DNA of 64,000 nucleotides from Agrypnia vestita (GCA_016648135.1 JADDOH010002333.1:1-64000), one strand, 5' to 3'. Shown: positions 12,026-23,426, counted from the stretch's first letter. The notes: generated by a model from the letters alone, not told the origin. Translations and numbers: made by a program.

Positions 12026-12246
12026 AATGTTATGGCATTGTCAGATTGTGGGCCAATGAAGACGATTGCGAAAAGACGATATTTGAACGAATTTTTTGAG
12101 GTTGATTCCTAAGGAATAAGTATTTATTTATTTTATTAAAAAAAATATATTATATTCGGAAACTAAAAAATTTCTAAAAAAAAATGTTTATAAAAAGTGT
12201 CAATTATATGTATAATTATTTAAAATCTAAATATTAATTAATATAC

Positions 12247-12552
12247 TGTTACGTGTCGTGGCTCGCTCGAAATGAAATGAAACTCAAACTCGTAAAATAA
12301 ACCTTTTATTCTCGGTTCAACATTTTACCTGACATTTTAAATTCGCTCGCAACGCAATACTCTTTTCGACCCAAAAGAACCGCTTCGCTTTTGTCTCGCC
12401 ACTGCGGTAAGAACCCTTCCAAAATCTTCGCTTTCGAATCATCTTGTTATTTCACGACTGAGCACACCGCCGTTCTGCGCATGCGCCACTTATCTATGGC
12501 ATGCGCCTGCGCTTGTCTTCGGCTGTCAAATGTCAACGGACGACTCGTTACA
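12247..12552 (-). mobile_element. Solo LTR, 306 bp, target duplication ATAC
   Basis: The unit begins TGTTACGTGTCG and ends CGACTCGTTACA, an imperfect terminal inverted pair. It is flanked on both sides by ATAC (12243-12246 and 12553-12556), a 4-bp target duplication. On the minus strand it has AATAAA (gagaataaaagg) near its end, fixing the orientation. GC content is higher than the flanks. One LTR with intact target duplication and no internal region means LTR-LTR recombination removed the rest. Ty3/gypsy-like, because of the 4-bp duplication; clade not known. Confidence 0.88.
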
Positions 12553-12599
12553 ATACTTTAGAATGTTCATTTAGAATTTTCACGCACACTAAGAATCTT

Positions 12600-12860
12600 C
12601 TGGTTTTTGTTTTCTGGGGTATTATGCCGTGTTTTTACGAGCTTTCTGGCTGACATTTCGAATTCTTTTTCAGGGTCCATTATCAGGGCCGATGTTTTGT
12701 TGTGAGTGTTAGTGTTGCATTGGTTTATACTTAACCAATACCAATACTTAATCACATTAACAACACTCACAGAAACACTTACATTTAAGTCCTTTTCAAA
12801 TTCCATTGGATCCGAAACGTCGGCATAATACCCCAGAAGAAATAAACCCGAAGATTCATA
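12600..12860. mobile_element. Fold-back element with hammerhead-like arm
   Basis: TTCTGGGGTATTATGCCG at 12612-12629 is perfectly complementary to CGGCATAATACCCCAGAA at 12821-12838. Next to the left arm, on the minus strand, is a CTGA-AAAAGAATTC-GAAA string. Next to the right arm, on the plus strand, is ATCCGAAACGTCGG. The 'CTGA...CGAAACGTC' combination resembles the minimal type I hammerhead motifs described in Penelope-like elements. A 102-codon frame crossing the whole structure is incidental. Confidence 0.6.
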
Positions 12861-14639
12861 TACTTCTTTAAACAAAATGCTTTGGATATTTGTCCGGAGA
12901 TCGTTCGCATTATAATTTTATTTTAAGACAATAAATATGATTCTCCCATTATTAAATGGCCTTCTTTTTGGGTTAATCTTCTATATCGATTCCCAAAGAT
13001 TTACAGCAGCCATTTACAGATAATCCTGGAAAATAAATTAACAAATCTAAACGAAAAATTACGCAGTTGGTTTTAAGATCACAATTACAAGATTATTGTA
13101 ATACAAATGTTACATAATCTTTAAAGGGTAAATGGATACTGCGGTGGGTCGACTTGGCTTACTCTCTAGATCCATTTAATGAATCTAAATTCCCCAAAGT
13201 CCGTTCTGTGCCATGATGGTAATCGAAAAGTATAAAAACATAATTAAGCCTTAGCTTAATTTTATTGAACCTATTCTGGACGTTTAAAAACATATAAATG
13301 CCGTTTTAATATTATTGTCTCAAGTAGCTTACCGGTATGTAATTAACGTAATAAAAAGAAGTTCGTGGTGTTAGTGTATATGGTTGGGATTAAGATATGA
13401 AATTAATCACGAAAAATCGACTTATGCGAATTGACAGAAATGTCAACATTATTTTCTCCGTTATTTTCTTCGGAAAAAAAAAATTATTAACGTACCATAT
13501 GTCATGGCCAATCGTTCTGCTCGGTTTTCTCTGGAAAATTTTCCCGCGTTGATTTAACGAATAAGCTCGTATCTAAGATATCGGAAAGATATTTTATTAA
13601 TACATGTGCCACATTATGTCAATCCTACGCAGTATCCTCATTTGGGAAATATAATAATTTATTACTTAATTTGACAGGGATTTCGTGGAGGAACATATTA
13701 ATAAGTAATGACAAGCACCTATATTCCATAACCATAACTTATATATAAGTACACCATTTTTTCTTTTACAAACATGGTAACTTCTCTAACATATATACAG
13801 GTTGTAAGAGAGCTGAACCTCAACCTTAAAAAGTAGATTTATTCCTAATTATTAGTCAAAAACGATCGAGCAACTGTGACATCAAAGCTATTTTTGTAAT
13901 CGTTATTGTTTGTGTTTATATTTTTGATATTATTTCATTTTTGTCGTGTTATTCTTATGTAAAATATTAAATATAAATAGCTACGTAACAAACATATGTA
14001 AACTCAGTAATAATACTAGTATATTTAAACCGTAATTTATTTTTTATTATATATTTTATATAATTAAAGTACTTATTTATAATAAAATTCAAAAAAAATA
14101 TTTATAAGCTTTGTATCAATTTGAAACCAACCAGTTTGTGACAAATCATGTATTTTGTTATAGTAATATAATAATTACCAGTTTACCCAGTAAATATACA
14201 TTTTAAAATAAAGTCTCTCCATATTATTGTAAGAATATCTGACAGACTGGCATACATAAAAACGTAGTAAATAATATCTGGATTTTCTTAGATAAAATAA
14301 ATTTTACTATCAATAGTACACAATTGAAGGCGACAATATAGAAAATAGGTACAATTTCAACTGACGTTAAAAAAATAGGCATTTTTGAGATTTAGGTTCG
14401 TGAAACAAACAAAATAAAATAAAAATTCTGTTAAATTATTTATACTCAAATATGTACATTTATACTAACGAATCTCAATGTGATTGTGTTTAAAATATTT
14501 GAATCAGCATCATCTAAATCTAAGTTAATAGAATGAAAATTAATTCTTGAAGAATTATTTAGGTATGTTTGTTATTCTATATAATTTTGAAAGTTAACTG
14601 ATGTACATAAATAATTCTTTTGTTCACATTTTTACTTAT
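12861..14639. other. AT-rich DNA without visible gene
   Basis: Nothing recognised over about 1.8 kb. Confidence 0.6.
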
Positions 14640-14960
14640 TCTTCATTATCACTTTTGGCTCTACAACTCCTGGTGGGTCTTGGCCTCCTCAGGAGTCTTC
14701 CTTCACTCATTTCGGTTTAGTGCCAGCTCTCTTGAAATGAGGACGTTATCGCTCCATCTTAATTTTGGCCTTCCTAAGCTCCTTGGCACTATTGGCCTTG
14801 AGTTCAGCAGGGACTTTGGTGCTTGATGCTCGGTCATCCTCTCCACATGACTCAGCTACCGAAGTCTTCCCAGTTTTATAAATTTTGTGATGTTTAGCTC
14901 CTCAAACAGAGTATAGAGCTCATTATTGTAACGTCTGCGCCAAAGTCAATTTTCTATAAC
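14640..14960 (-). pseudogene. Non-LTR retrotransposon C-terminus, broken
   Basis: The minus-strand frame from about 14941 reads RRRYNNELYTLFEELNITKF..., then IKLGRLR, a TAG where a Trp is expected, LSHVERMTEHQAPKSLL..., SLGRPKLRWSDNV and finally EEAKTHQEL. The order 'E-LY..F.E..I..FIK..RLRW.GHV.RM ... GRP..RW.D' is the familiar post-reverse-transcriptase tail of arthropod Jockey/RTE-like elements. Two in-frame stops (after GRLR and after NRNE) make it a dead fragment. The polymerase core is absent. Confidence 0.8.
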
Positions 14961-15364
14961 CGGTCCGAAGATATATATATTTTTACTTATTACTAAAACT
15001 TTATTCCTTATTACTAAAGCGTTACTTAACCTTTTCATTCTCTCTATCACTTATTTGAGTACGTTCCTGACCAATTCTTATATTTTAAGTTAATATGTTA
15101 AGATAAGTTAAAATATTATTTATACCTAGAAGGAAATACTGGAAATATCTAAAATACAATCGTTATAAATTAAGTAGCTGCTTGCTCAGTTTTTTGTGTA
15201 GTGCGTAGTTAAAAGTCAAATATTTAAATATGAAAAACAATTTAAATCTTACTTACTGAAAGATATACAGAAAAAGAATAGTTAACACCGGGACTTACAG
15301 GACATTGATGGGAGAATTAAGTTACCAATCACACTACGTTCAATACGCTTATTTTCATGTCTAC
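14961..15364. other. AT-rich DNA without visible gene
   Basis: Nothing recognised. Confidence 0.55.
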
Positions 15365-16312
15365 TTAAGGGGGGGGTAAGGTTAATTCGTACAAAAAAAG
15401 GCATGTTTTTGTGAATTTTTCCTGACGACATAGTGAAAATCTCTTTATTTAAATCAATGGTACATTAAAGTACGACATTCGAAAAATATTGTGTAAAATT
15501 TTCAAGTCGAAATATTAAAAAATACGGCAATGGCAGCAATTATTCGGACGTGTCTCGGAAAAAAGGAGAATTGCGGTGTCCATCATAACTTGGTGCTAGA
15601 TCATCTGAAACAAAAAATCAAAGTTCATTCGTTAGATAATAGATTTTCCCAGGTAACGCTGGGAGGGTTTTTTGAATTTTCAATTTTTCGATTTTTTGGA
15701 ACACTTTGAAGGGAAAAACGCGATTTTTTGCGAAAAGTATTGACTAATTTGTTATTAAAAAATAAAAATTATTAACAAATTTGAGAAAAAGGCTCCAGCG
15801 TTACCTCGTAAATTATATACAGAAATAGTGTTCAAAATTTCAAAAGGATCGGTGCATTAGTTTTGAAGTTATGATGGACACCGACTTTGAAAACGTGTGA
15901 TGTGGAGAAAACGCTTTAAAGTTTTGCACACTGAAAAATTCAAAATAAAACTCAACACTTATTTTATACTTACACATGATCGTCGATGCCATGTTCACAC
16001 AGCAAAGAGCTTTCATCATCAGCATCTTTTTGTCCTTGTCTACACAAAACTCTTCCAATACAATAAGTACGTCCGGTAGTCCTCAGGTGAGCGCGTCTCT
16101 CAGCTGCCCGAGCAGGTATAGAAAATCAGTCTGAGTATCGCTCAAATGTTCATAATTTCGTCAATTTTGCTCCGATTGACTTAAAATTTTGACACAATAT
16201 TCTGGCGATGTTATATATTCATTAAAAAAATTAAAAATAAAATGCAAAAAAAAATTAAAAATAAAATTCAAAAAAAAAAATTTAAAAACCTTACCCCCCC
16301 CCCCCCCCTTAA
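15365..16312. mobile_element. 940-bp TTAA-flanked non-autonomous DNA transposon
   Basis: TTAA occurs at 15365-15368 and 16309-16312. Between them the ends are inverted: GGGGGGGGTAAGGTT at the left, AACCTTAC followed by 15 C at the right. The interior is a nested imperfect palindrome: GGTGTCCATCATAACTT (about 15573) pairs with AAGTTATGATGGACACC (about 15868), and AGGTAACGCTGGGAG (about 15651) with CTCCAGCGTTACCT (about 15792). TTAA duplication is used by piggyBac and Kolobok superfamilies. The G-rich start fits Kolobok better than piggyBac, whose ends begin CCC. No transposase is encoded; two overlapping 60-72-codon frames are incidental. Confidence 0.85.
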
Positions 16313-16654
16313 GTGCAACGTATATTACTTCCCATAAATAAACGATAACTTTTAAAGATTACCGAACAACACATCAACTCAATTTAATTTTAGATTAATG
16401 TTCACAGGCTCGCAAATAGCACGATAATTGACACGAACATTTAATTGTAGAAGGTACACGAAAAATATTTAAATTACACGAGAAGTTCGCAAAAACTACC
16501 GTGTAAATCAAACATAAAATAAAAATCATATTGAATGAAAATCTCGGCTCATTGCAACTGATGAAAATTAATAAAATTTATTCTGAACTTTATTTATACA
16601 TTTAACCACATTGCTTCATAAATGCTTCAAAAATTAATCCGATCAGCTTCGGAA

Positions 16655-16716
16655 AATTTCATTTCCTTCGTTGAATAAATTTGTTAGGAAAAATTAATTT
16701 CCTTCGTTGAATAAAG
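16655..16716. repeat. Short direct duplication
   Basis: The block 'tttccttcgttgaataaa' occurs twice about 38 bases apart, immediately left of the LTR at 16720. Confidence 0.85.
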
Positions 16717-16719
16717 TCA

Positions 16720-17217
16720 TGTGGTTATTATACCTACGTGTTTTCACAGGATCGTTGCTGTGGGAGACTAATAAAACACTCAAAACTATTTATTTTTTTA
16801 ATTATTACACAAAGTCACTAGATACGAATTTAATTGAAGCGCCGTTCTTAAATTCACACTAATTGTTTCTTAAATATTTCCCATAGGTTCGCACTAATTC
16901 ACTTCACAAGCTTATTCGCTTCACTTACACTGCTACGCCACCGCACATTTTTCTTTTATCTATGTAATCGCTGTAATGTCGAAAATTACTTATCTTTCGT
17001 GCACGATCGTCCTTACTTTTATACAAAAAATGTTGGTTCTGCAAATGTTCGAGAACGTTCGACTAGTTTGTGGTTTTTTCGAGAGTAGGTTAGTTGATTC
17101 TAGATTCATCTGGGCTATTGGAAAGACTTCGAGAATGCGTAGTTATCATTTTTTAACTCTCTTGACAGTATGTTTAAGCAAAGTTATTTATAAAGTTTAT
17201 TATAATGAATAACCACA
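16720..17217 (-). mobile_element. Probable solo LTR, ~498 bp
   Basis: The ends are TGTGGTTATTATACC and TATAATGAATAACCACA, an imperfect terminal inverted repeat starting TG and ending CA. On the minus strand a TATAAAAG box lies at 17023-17016 and an AATAAA signal near 16789, in the right order for U3-R-U5. No clear target duplication is visible (gtca versus atgt), so it may be old or one border may be misplaced. A 78-codon plus-strand frame is antisense to the LTR. Confidence 0.7.
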
Positions 17218-17326
17218 ATGTTTTTTTTGTACATGACAAATTTAAATAAGTCCTGCCTAAATAACCCTCGGTGAAGTTTATAACAGGCATGTTTTAATGA
17301 AGAGATTTCTAAACATCTATTTTTCC

Positions 17327-17516
17327 TTGAAAGATTTGGCAGATACTTCGTGGTGCAACATTATAATTTAAAATATGTTTTACTTTACTTTGTAATACAC
17401 ACACAATATGAGTTATACAGTAGTAATTTAATAACTCATATTGTGTATTAAAAAGTAAAGCAAAACGTATTTTAAATTGTAATGTTGCAGCACGAAGTAT
17501 TTGCCAAATCTTTCAA
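17327..17516. mobile_element. Fold-back MITE with ~88-bp arms
   Basis: Left arm 17327-17416 and right arm 17431-17516 are roughly 90 percent complementary around a 14-base loop. Blocks include TTGAAAGATTTGGCA/TGCCAAATCTTTCAA and AATATGAGTTAT/ATAACTCATATT. A diverged single-arm relative lies at 44405-44520. No coding capacity. Confidence 0.85.
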
Positions 17517-18640
17517 TGATATTAAAGTGGCCAGTACAGCAAAAATGTATATGAATCTATTTTTCCATATTCACTATTCACTAGTATTCGTAGACAGTGT
17601 AATGGTTGGCATCCTCGCCTGACGCGCCGAGATTTTTACTATTATTTCATTATTTTCTTTCTCTTCTTCTAGAAGACATCTAGATTCTTCTTCCACTATC
17701 TCGCGTAGCCTCAATACTTTCCGACTAAACAAGATCCAATCTATCTTCATAAAATCCTTGTTGCATTTAAAACTCCTCAGGGTTTGGAGATGCTCTTAGG
17801 TTTCTATTTTTATAATATTTCCAGATGTGTCAGGGGCATCTTTTTTTAAATTTTTCTGTTGTATGTTGTTTGTTGAATTAAAGGCAAAAAAGGGTGTGCC
17901 AACGAGTTATCTTATCGTGGAACGTTTCACTATATGTATACTATAATGTTTCACCTGCTATTCTTCTATAATAATTTACCTACACCTTAACAATAGAGGC
18001 AATTGAACATCGACAAATATAAAAAAAGAATTGGTATATCTGTTTAAACTATAATTAAAAATTATATCTTTTGCCTCCTACAATATCCAGTAAGCTTAAA
18101 TAAATTATATGGTACCAAATATTAGGTATCAAATATTTTGTTTCTTGTTTGTCGAATAATTTTTACTGATCTTATTAAAATTGTGTCATCTTTTTATCTA
18201 GCCCGTGATTCTTCGTAAGCTATTGAAGCTTTTTTTTACCTAAGGGTGAGTATGAAACCATCTTATCAATATGCTTTCAGCGCTCGTAGCTTTTCAGAAG
18301 TAAGCCCATGAATTCATTAAAATAATCCGTTTTCTCAGTAACTTTCGAAGTAGGACGATAAAAAACCTTTTGATGAAATTGGAGAATAAAATGAAATATT
18401 TATATTTACGTTTCTGTAATCGTATTAGAACCTCGTTTTATTATCCGCAGAGGCCTTTGGTATTTGGAAAAAATGTATTCTGTATTTCACTCGTGGAACC
18501 CCATCTGCATTGAGGTGTGTCCCCATAATCTGGGTGCATCTAGTTCGGTGCAGAGAGGTGATTTTGTATTCAGATGTGGTGCTATCCGGATTGCTATGCA
18601 GTGTTGGTTTAGTGATACTAAAACTTCGTCGGACACACAT
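17517..18640. other. DNA without convincing gene
   Basis: Mostly AT-rich. From 18425 to 18650 both strands are open for 60-85 codons, with a His/Cys-containing reading on the minus strand, but no domain is recognised and the frames overlap each other. Probably old transposon sequence. Confidence 0.4.
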
Positions 18641-18654
18641 ATTATTATTAAATA

Positions 18655-18720
18655 GAGGAAAACCTCGTTTAACGCGACTTCGATTTGGGTTAAGCGGTTA
18701 TCTTTTGCGCTATTATATAA
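18655..18720. mobile_element. Possible pogo-like transposon terminus
   Basis: The stretch 'aaacctcgtttaacgcgact' followed by 'gggttaagcgg' resembles terminal repeats of pogo/Tigger-type Tc1-mariner elements (ACCTCG-TTTAACGCG-like). A related 'gaacctcgttttattatccg' lies at 18428. The partner end and TA duplication were not established. Confidence 0.3.
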
Positions 18721-18839
18721 AATATCTCTCATGGTAAACAAAAAAATAATAGCAGTATTTTTTTATATAATTTTATTGTTTTGGGAAGGTTACAGTGTAA
18801 TTATAAAAAACTAGCTGTGAAACTAAAAATCACGGAACA

Positions 18840-19065
18840 TGGTTCGTATCTTTGATAAGCCTTTCTATATATTATGTAGCATAATTTTGACGGGTCGCGG
18901 ATATGCGGTGGTGGCAAGATGAAATGCGTTCCTCGCTGTTATTTGCGCGCCCTACTTCCGGCCGTGTAATTTCGTTTTTTTTTAGCCGTGAATTCGAATG
19001 AAATTACGGACGTTACAGAAAGTTATGGGCAGACAGAAAGGCAATGAAATTATTATGTTTGATAT
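18840..19065 (+). mobile_element. Dispersed repeat 'X', copy 1 (partial)
   Basis: It contains, in order, 'gataagcc', 'ttttgacgggtcgcgg', 'atttcgtttttttttagccg', 'gaattcgaatgaaattacgg' and 'gcagacagaaagg'. The same order occurs at 47128-47400 and 60120-60365 (plus strand) and 23427-23690 (minus strand). The 3' end is always a CAGACAGA-type run followed by 'aaattattatgttt'-like sequence. No coding capacity; probably the 3' region of a non-LTR element or a SINE-like repeat. Confidence 0.7.
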
Positions 19066-19472
19066 CAGTTTACATGAGTGATGATTAGTAATCAAAAACA
19101 CTGTGTGATGCTGAGTTATTGCGCAGTGTATATAACAATATAACAAATAATAAATTTAAAAAAAATAATGATAACAAAATTCATTGCACAATAACAAAAA
19201 AAAAAAGAAAAAAATATTAGAATTTAAAGTAGGAAAGGGATCAGGAGTGAGAGGAAAGGAGGAGGAGGTTCATGGTAATGCATATTTATGTACGCATACA
19301 TCTCCATAAACAAACACACGCACATGTAACAGATATTTGTGATTTGTATCTGATTGTTTCGATGATTGGTAACCGATTGTCTGGTACCGATGATTGTCCG
19401 TCAAACTGCAAAAAATCACTCACAAGGCATTGACACAATCAGATAAAAATTACAAATAACAGTTAGAGTATT

Positions 19473-19473
19473 A

Positions 19474-19541
<68 letters not shown>

Positions 19542-19550
19542 TGTGTGTGG
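19473..19550. repeat. (TG)n microsatellite
   Basis: Nearly pure TG run with one 'ta' interruption near 19535. A 76-codon 'protein' (mostly Val-Cys) from here is an artefact. Confidence 0.97.
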
Positions 19551-19587
19551 TTAAAATATCATGGTGATGATATTTTAACCACACACA
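19542..19587. repeat. 20-bp perfect hairpin at end of the TG run
   Basis: TGTGTGTGGTTAAAATATCA (19542-19561) is exactly complementary to 19568-19587, with loop 'tggtga'. The arm includes the last TG units, so the microsatellite is part of the stem. Confidence 0.92.
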
Positions 19588-20230
19588 ACAATACACGTGA
19601 GAGGCTACATTATATTACTAGAGTCATGACTGAGGTGAGTATCCGAAGGTCTAAAGATCATACTTTGATTGGAGAGATCCAATTCGCCGAAGTCTGTGTT
19701 TAATAAATTATTTGACGAGTGAAATATAATTTTTTTTTTATTTCGCTCGAACGAAGCTTCAAAATACATAGTATGCAAAGATCGTATGAGATTGAGATAA
19801 ACATGTTTGTAACTCAGTAAATGGGCAAAACGAAGATTCTATCACCGTGTATTTTATTTAATCAATTACATATTGGCGAATTTATTTCGAAACCTATTTT
19901 ATAGCGAGTCTTGAAACAAAATACAATGAAAGGTCGCTTCTGCTTACTTAATTGTACATTCATACGAAATAAAAGTCATATTTTGATAGAGATCTTTTAT
20001 CAGTTCATTTTTTTTTTTATCACATTATTTTATCAATTCATACTGTGAATTATAACTAGAATACCTACCTCTCGGTAGACGGAACATTTATTTAAACATA
20101 TATTCACTAACTTAAAATGCGCGCATTTTTTATATACTTTGTTATTTTTGTACATTAATATAGTAATTTTAACTTCTTCTGTAAACGCAAACCCACCTTG
20201 TGGTAACATTTTATATGAATGTAATTAAAA

Positions 20231-20305
20231 CAATATTTTTTTGTGAATTAGATTTTTCTGTATGTCTTTCTAATTGATTAATTAATTTGATTTAAAAATT
20301 TAAAA
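20231..20305 (+). mobile_element. SINE family 2 tail, 5'-truncated copy
   Basis: About 72 of 75 bases match the tail of the SINE at 20555-20703, in the same orientation. Only the tail is present here, as expected for a 5'-truncated retrotransposed copy or one flank of a duplication. Confidence 0.75.
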
Positions 20306-20554
20306 GAACTTTGTTCTGAAAAATTACAACTTTACAAATATGAATGTGTTCTTGAATATATATAATATCTATTGTATAAATGTATGTCCAAATAAAATGA
20401 ATTATTCAATTAATTCTGGCATCTATCTAACGGTGGCATTGCAAAGTAATTTCAACTACCGTATCAAAAAGGTGGATTGCTCCAAAATGAAAATTAATCA
20501 ATTAATAAAAATAAGAACTACATATAAGGTCGATATATTCACGGAAACATATAG

Positions 20555-20703
20555 GGTTGCTATAGCTTAGTGGTAAGAGCACCGGCCCCGGAAAGGAGGT
20601 GACCTGGGTTCGAATCCCAGTAGTAACCTAATATTTTTTCGTGAATTATATTTTTCTGTATGTCTTTCTAATTGATTAATTAATTTGATTTAAAAATTAA
20701 AAC
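20555..20703 (+). mobile_element. tRNA-headed SINE, family 2
   Basis: Positions 20555-20628 make a 74-nt tRNA-like head. The acceptor arm GGTTGCT/AGTAACC pairs 7 of 7 (one G-T). There is a D arm with GTGGTAAGAGC and a perfect T arm CTGGG-TTCGAAT-CCCAG. The anticodon arm does not fold canonically (CACC...GGTG closing a 14-base loop), so this is not a working tRNA gene. The AT-rich tail recurs at 20231-20305, giving a ~75-bp direct repeat about 400 bases apart. Confidence 0.8.
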
Positions 20704-20744
20704 AATTAACTTTTTTTCAACCACTGATTTTATTTTTAAACACT

Positions 20745-20790
20745 TAACATGTTTCGAGACCAAAGATCCCTTTTTCAGGAGAATACTGAG
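20745..20790 (-). ncRNA. Hammerhead-like motif (Penelope-type), degenerate
   Basis: On the minus strand the string is CTGA-AAAA, a stem of about six pairs (GGGATC-TTT-GGTCTC), then GAAACATGTTA. It aligns with the better motifs at 30252-30294 and 44824-44866. The CUGANGA core has lost its G, so activity is doubtful. Confidence 0.45.
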
Positions 20791-22090
20791 TATACTGAAA
20801 TCTAAATACAAGTATAGCAGATAATAAAAAGTCAAAGAAAAATAAAAACAATCACAGATAAGTTTCAAGCATAGATTAACCATCAGTAAGGTAACAAAAA
20901 CATAGACAATCAAAGACGTAAATATTAAAAATCAATAAAGAAACAAAAGCATAGAACAATCAAAGGTATACACAAATATTTTTGATTAATAAGAGAACAT
21001 ATATAAAAGATGACTGTAAGTAAAGAGGGTTTGAATATTTATTATGTTTAAATCATAATCATTGTAATTTTCATTTTTATGCTGGATTATTATTATTATT
21101 TATTATTATTATTTATATTAAAATGACTCATTTTCCTTATTTTATTCCATTCACGCGATTTCACTTATCGCGAAGCAATCATAGGACGAATTAATGGCGC
21201 TACACGAGATTTTTCTATACGTGGCATAACAAATTCGTTAAAACAGAAGGCATAAATATGAAAATTTTACTTTTGTATAATTTTAAAGTTTTAAAGATCA
21301 TTCCCGTTTAGCTATCGTAAAGTTCTTTTGAAAAAATACAGTCACTTATAATTTATCAAATAAAACATTTTATTATTGGTTTAAAAAAAACTCTTAATTA
21401 AACCTGTGTTGAGAAAACATCAAAAACAATTCAGGGGATATAATTTATAGCCTTTGTTTATAAAATGTTCAAGCTTCCAAGGAATATAATTATTTATTTG
21501 CAGATACTAGCATCTTAGATCTTGAATATATGAGCATAGATTCTTATAGAATAACCTCCAGGAAGAACACTACTTGAATGTCTACGCAGTGTAATCCATT
21601 TCATAAGCTGTCAAAATTATTTTTAAATATAGACATACTTCTTACATGGCTGATATTTCAAAATAATAGTTGATGATTCAGAAATATCGGTTTCCACATC
21701 CGTTTGATTTGTAAAAAATATGCATTTTATTTCTACACCTTTAGTTGCTTATTTTAAAATATAAGTATTTTCGTAGTCTTACGAATTTAAACAAAAAACA
21801 TTTAATTCATTTTCATAAGATCAAAATAAATTTATTACAGGAACATTTTAAAACAAACTTAATTAAGTGAACATCAAATTCGTGGTCATAGTTTCTAAAT
21901 AAAAAAATATTAATTTTGAAAATATTTTTCTTTAGGCATATTTAAATTGAAATTTTAGGATGCAATAAAACGCACTCACACCAAGCAACGGAATATTTTC
22001 ACACCATGAAGTCACGACTCGACTCACACTCACAACGATATGTAACCAATAGCAATTCTTATAAGTGATAGCATCAAGTCGTTTGTAACT
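20791..22090. other. AT-rich DNA without visible gene
   Basis: Contains an (ATT)n stretch near 21083-21120; otherwise nothing recognised. Confidence 0.6.
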
Positions 22091-22099
22091 GGTGGCATG

Positions 22100-22565
22100 C
22101 TCCGGGCGCTGTTATTGTCATTAAATTTATATTCTTCCTCTTCTACTTCTTCTTCTTCTACCCCTTATGCTGTTGGGTTGGAGTCCCTGCACCGCATAAG
22201 TTCCAATTCTTCCTATCTTGGGCTTCGCTCCCCACGTCAGCCCAATTTAGTTGCAACCTCTGCAACTTCGCAGCAGTCCTCCAACTGTTTCCGCCAGCTC
22301 CTTTTAGGACAGCCATTGGTCTTTTGCCTTCTGGTCTTGCCTGCAATATCCGCTTTGGCAGTCTGTCTGCCGGCATCCGAAAAAAAGGCGCAGCCACCGT
22401 ATATAAATGTCAATAAGGGGTCCACTTCGAGATATTCGCTTATTTGCGTATTTCTGACTATGTTCCTTCTGGTAACTCCTAATATTCCTCGTGCAAATCC
22501 CATCTTGGTAGCCTGTAGCCGTGAGAGAGTTCTTTCGGTCAAGATTCAGTGCTCGTGGCCCTACA
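22100..22565 (-). pseudogene. Non-LTR retrotransposon C-terminal remnant, second type
   Basis: On the minus strand from about 22542 the frame reads TERTLSRLQATKMGFARGIL..., GVTRRNIVRNTQISEYLEV and DPLLTFI. It then diverges into a Lys/Arg-rich stretch with RPKRSW-like motifs (CPKRSWRKQLED). The 'LQA-EM-FLR---GVTRRD-IRN--I---L-V-PLL--I' pattern is typical just after the reverse transcriptase in several arthropod LINE lineages. It differs from the fragment at 14640. Frames of 182 and 79 codons in other phases here are shadows. Confidence 0.75.
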
Positions 22566-23420
22566 CTAGGGTTGGTCTGAAAAAATATTTTTATATTGCC
22601 AACTTTGGTCGCTGGATGAGCTCCGCTTTTCTAAGAACGGGATAATACAAGTATCATTTTACCTGGCTTGCGGCTCCTATCCAACTATCCAATTCAAATT
22701 CATAATGTTATTGTTATGTATCTGTCTGGATGTCTGTCTGAGCGCATGAAAGAGACGGGAGAAAGAGAGGAAAAATGGGGCTAAAAGGCAAGCGCATTGC
22801 GGACGTTATAAAAGCATTCAATTGGAGAAGTATTTAGAAGCGCTAATCGTAACTTGTCGCGATACTGTTATATTTTGGACGGGACAGTTAAAAAAAAAAG
22901 ACCTTGAAGAAAATTCTGAACTTTTATTGAGGATCCCAGACTTTCCGACAAAAGATCGTTCCTAGGCCAACGGAAGTAGGTATATCGCAGTTATTATAGC
23001 GATTGTATTGTGTGCATAGGTACTGTTTCATTACCTCACTTTTAAACAAGCAAGAATTTTTATCCGTTGATAAAGAACGGTCATTGATGGAAATTCTAGT
23101 TTACGCGCACGCGCATTCCGTCCAGCTATGTTGTTCCAATGTAAGGTATACAACAAAACACATTTTCTTTTTATGTATGTCAAAGAAGTTTTACTTCTAA
23201 CGCACGAACTTAATGGGTGCACGGTACATTACATAATTACATGGCATAATATAAAATAAAACATAATATCCAATAAACAATGCAACATTTATATTTGCAA
23301 AACCAGAAAAATAAAATCAGCTAATTTAAAAGCCTTACTAATTAAGTGTGGAAGCATTTATAAATTTTTTATTGGCCTTATGACCCGTCTTGGCTGGCTT
23401 TTTTACAAGCATACAATTTA
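22566..23420. other. DNA without visible gene
   Basis: Nothing recognised. Confidence 0.55.
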
Positions 23421-23426
23421 CTATCA

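Noticed and set aside
12567..12875. 102-codon minus-strand frame
   Set aside because: It spans both arms and loop of a fold-back element; no domain, and the frame crosses structural repeats.
19473..19703. 76-codon frame starting in a Val-Cys run
   Set aside because: Read-through of the TG microsatellite.
20555..20628. Functional tRNA gene
   Set aside because: Acceptor and T arms fold, but the anticodon arm does not, and the tail repeats elsewhere, so it is a SINE head.
22097..22645. 182-codon plus-strand frame
   Set aside because: Antisense to a recognisable LINE C-terminal reading on the minus strand; the plus-strand reading has no domain.
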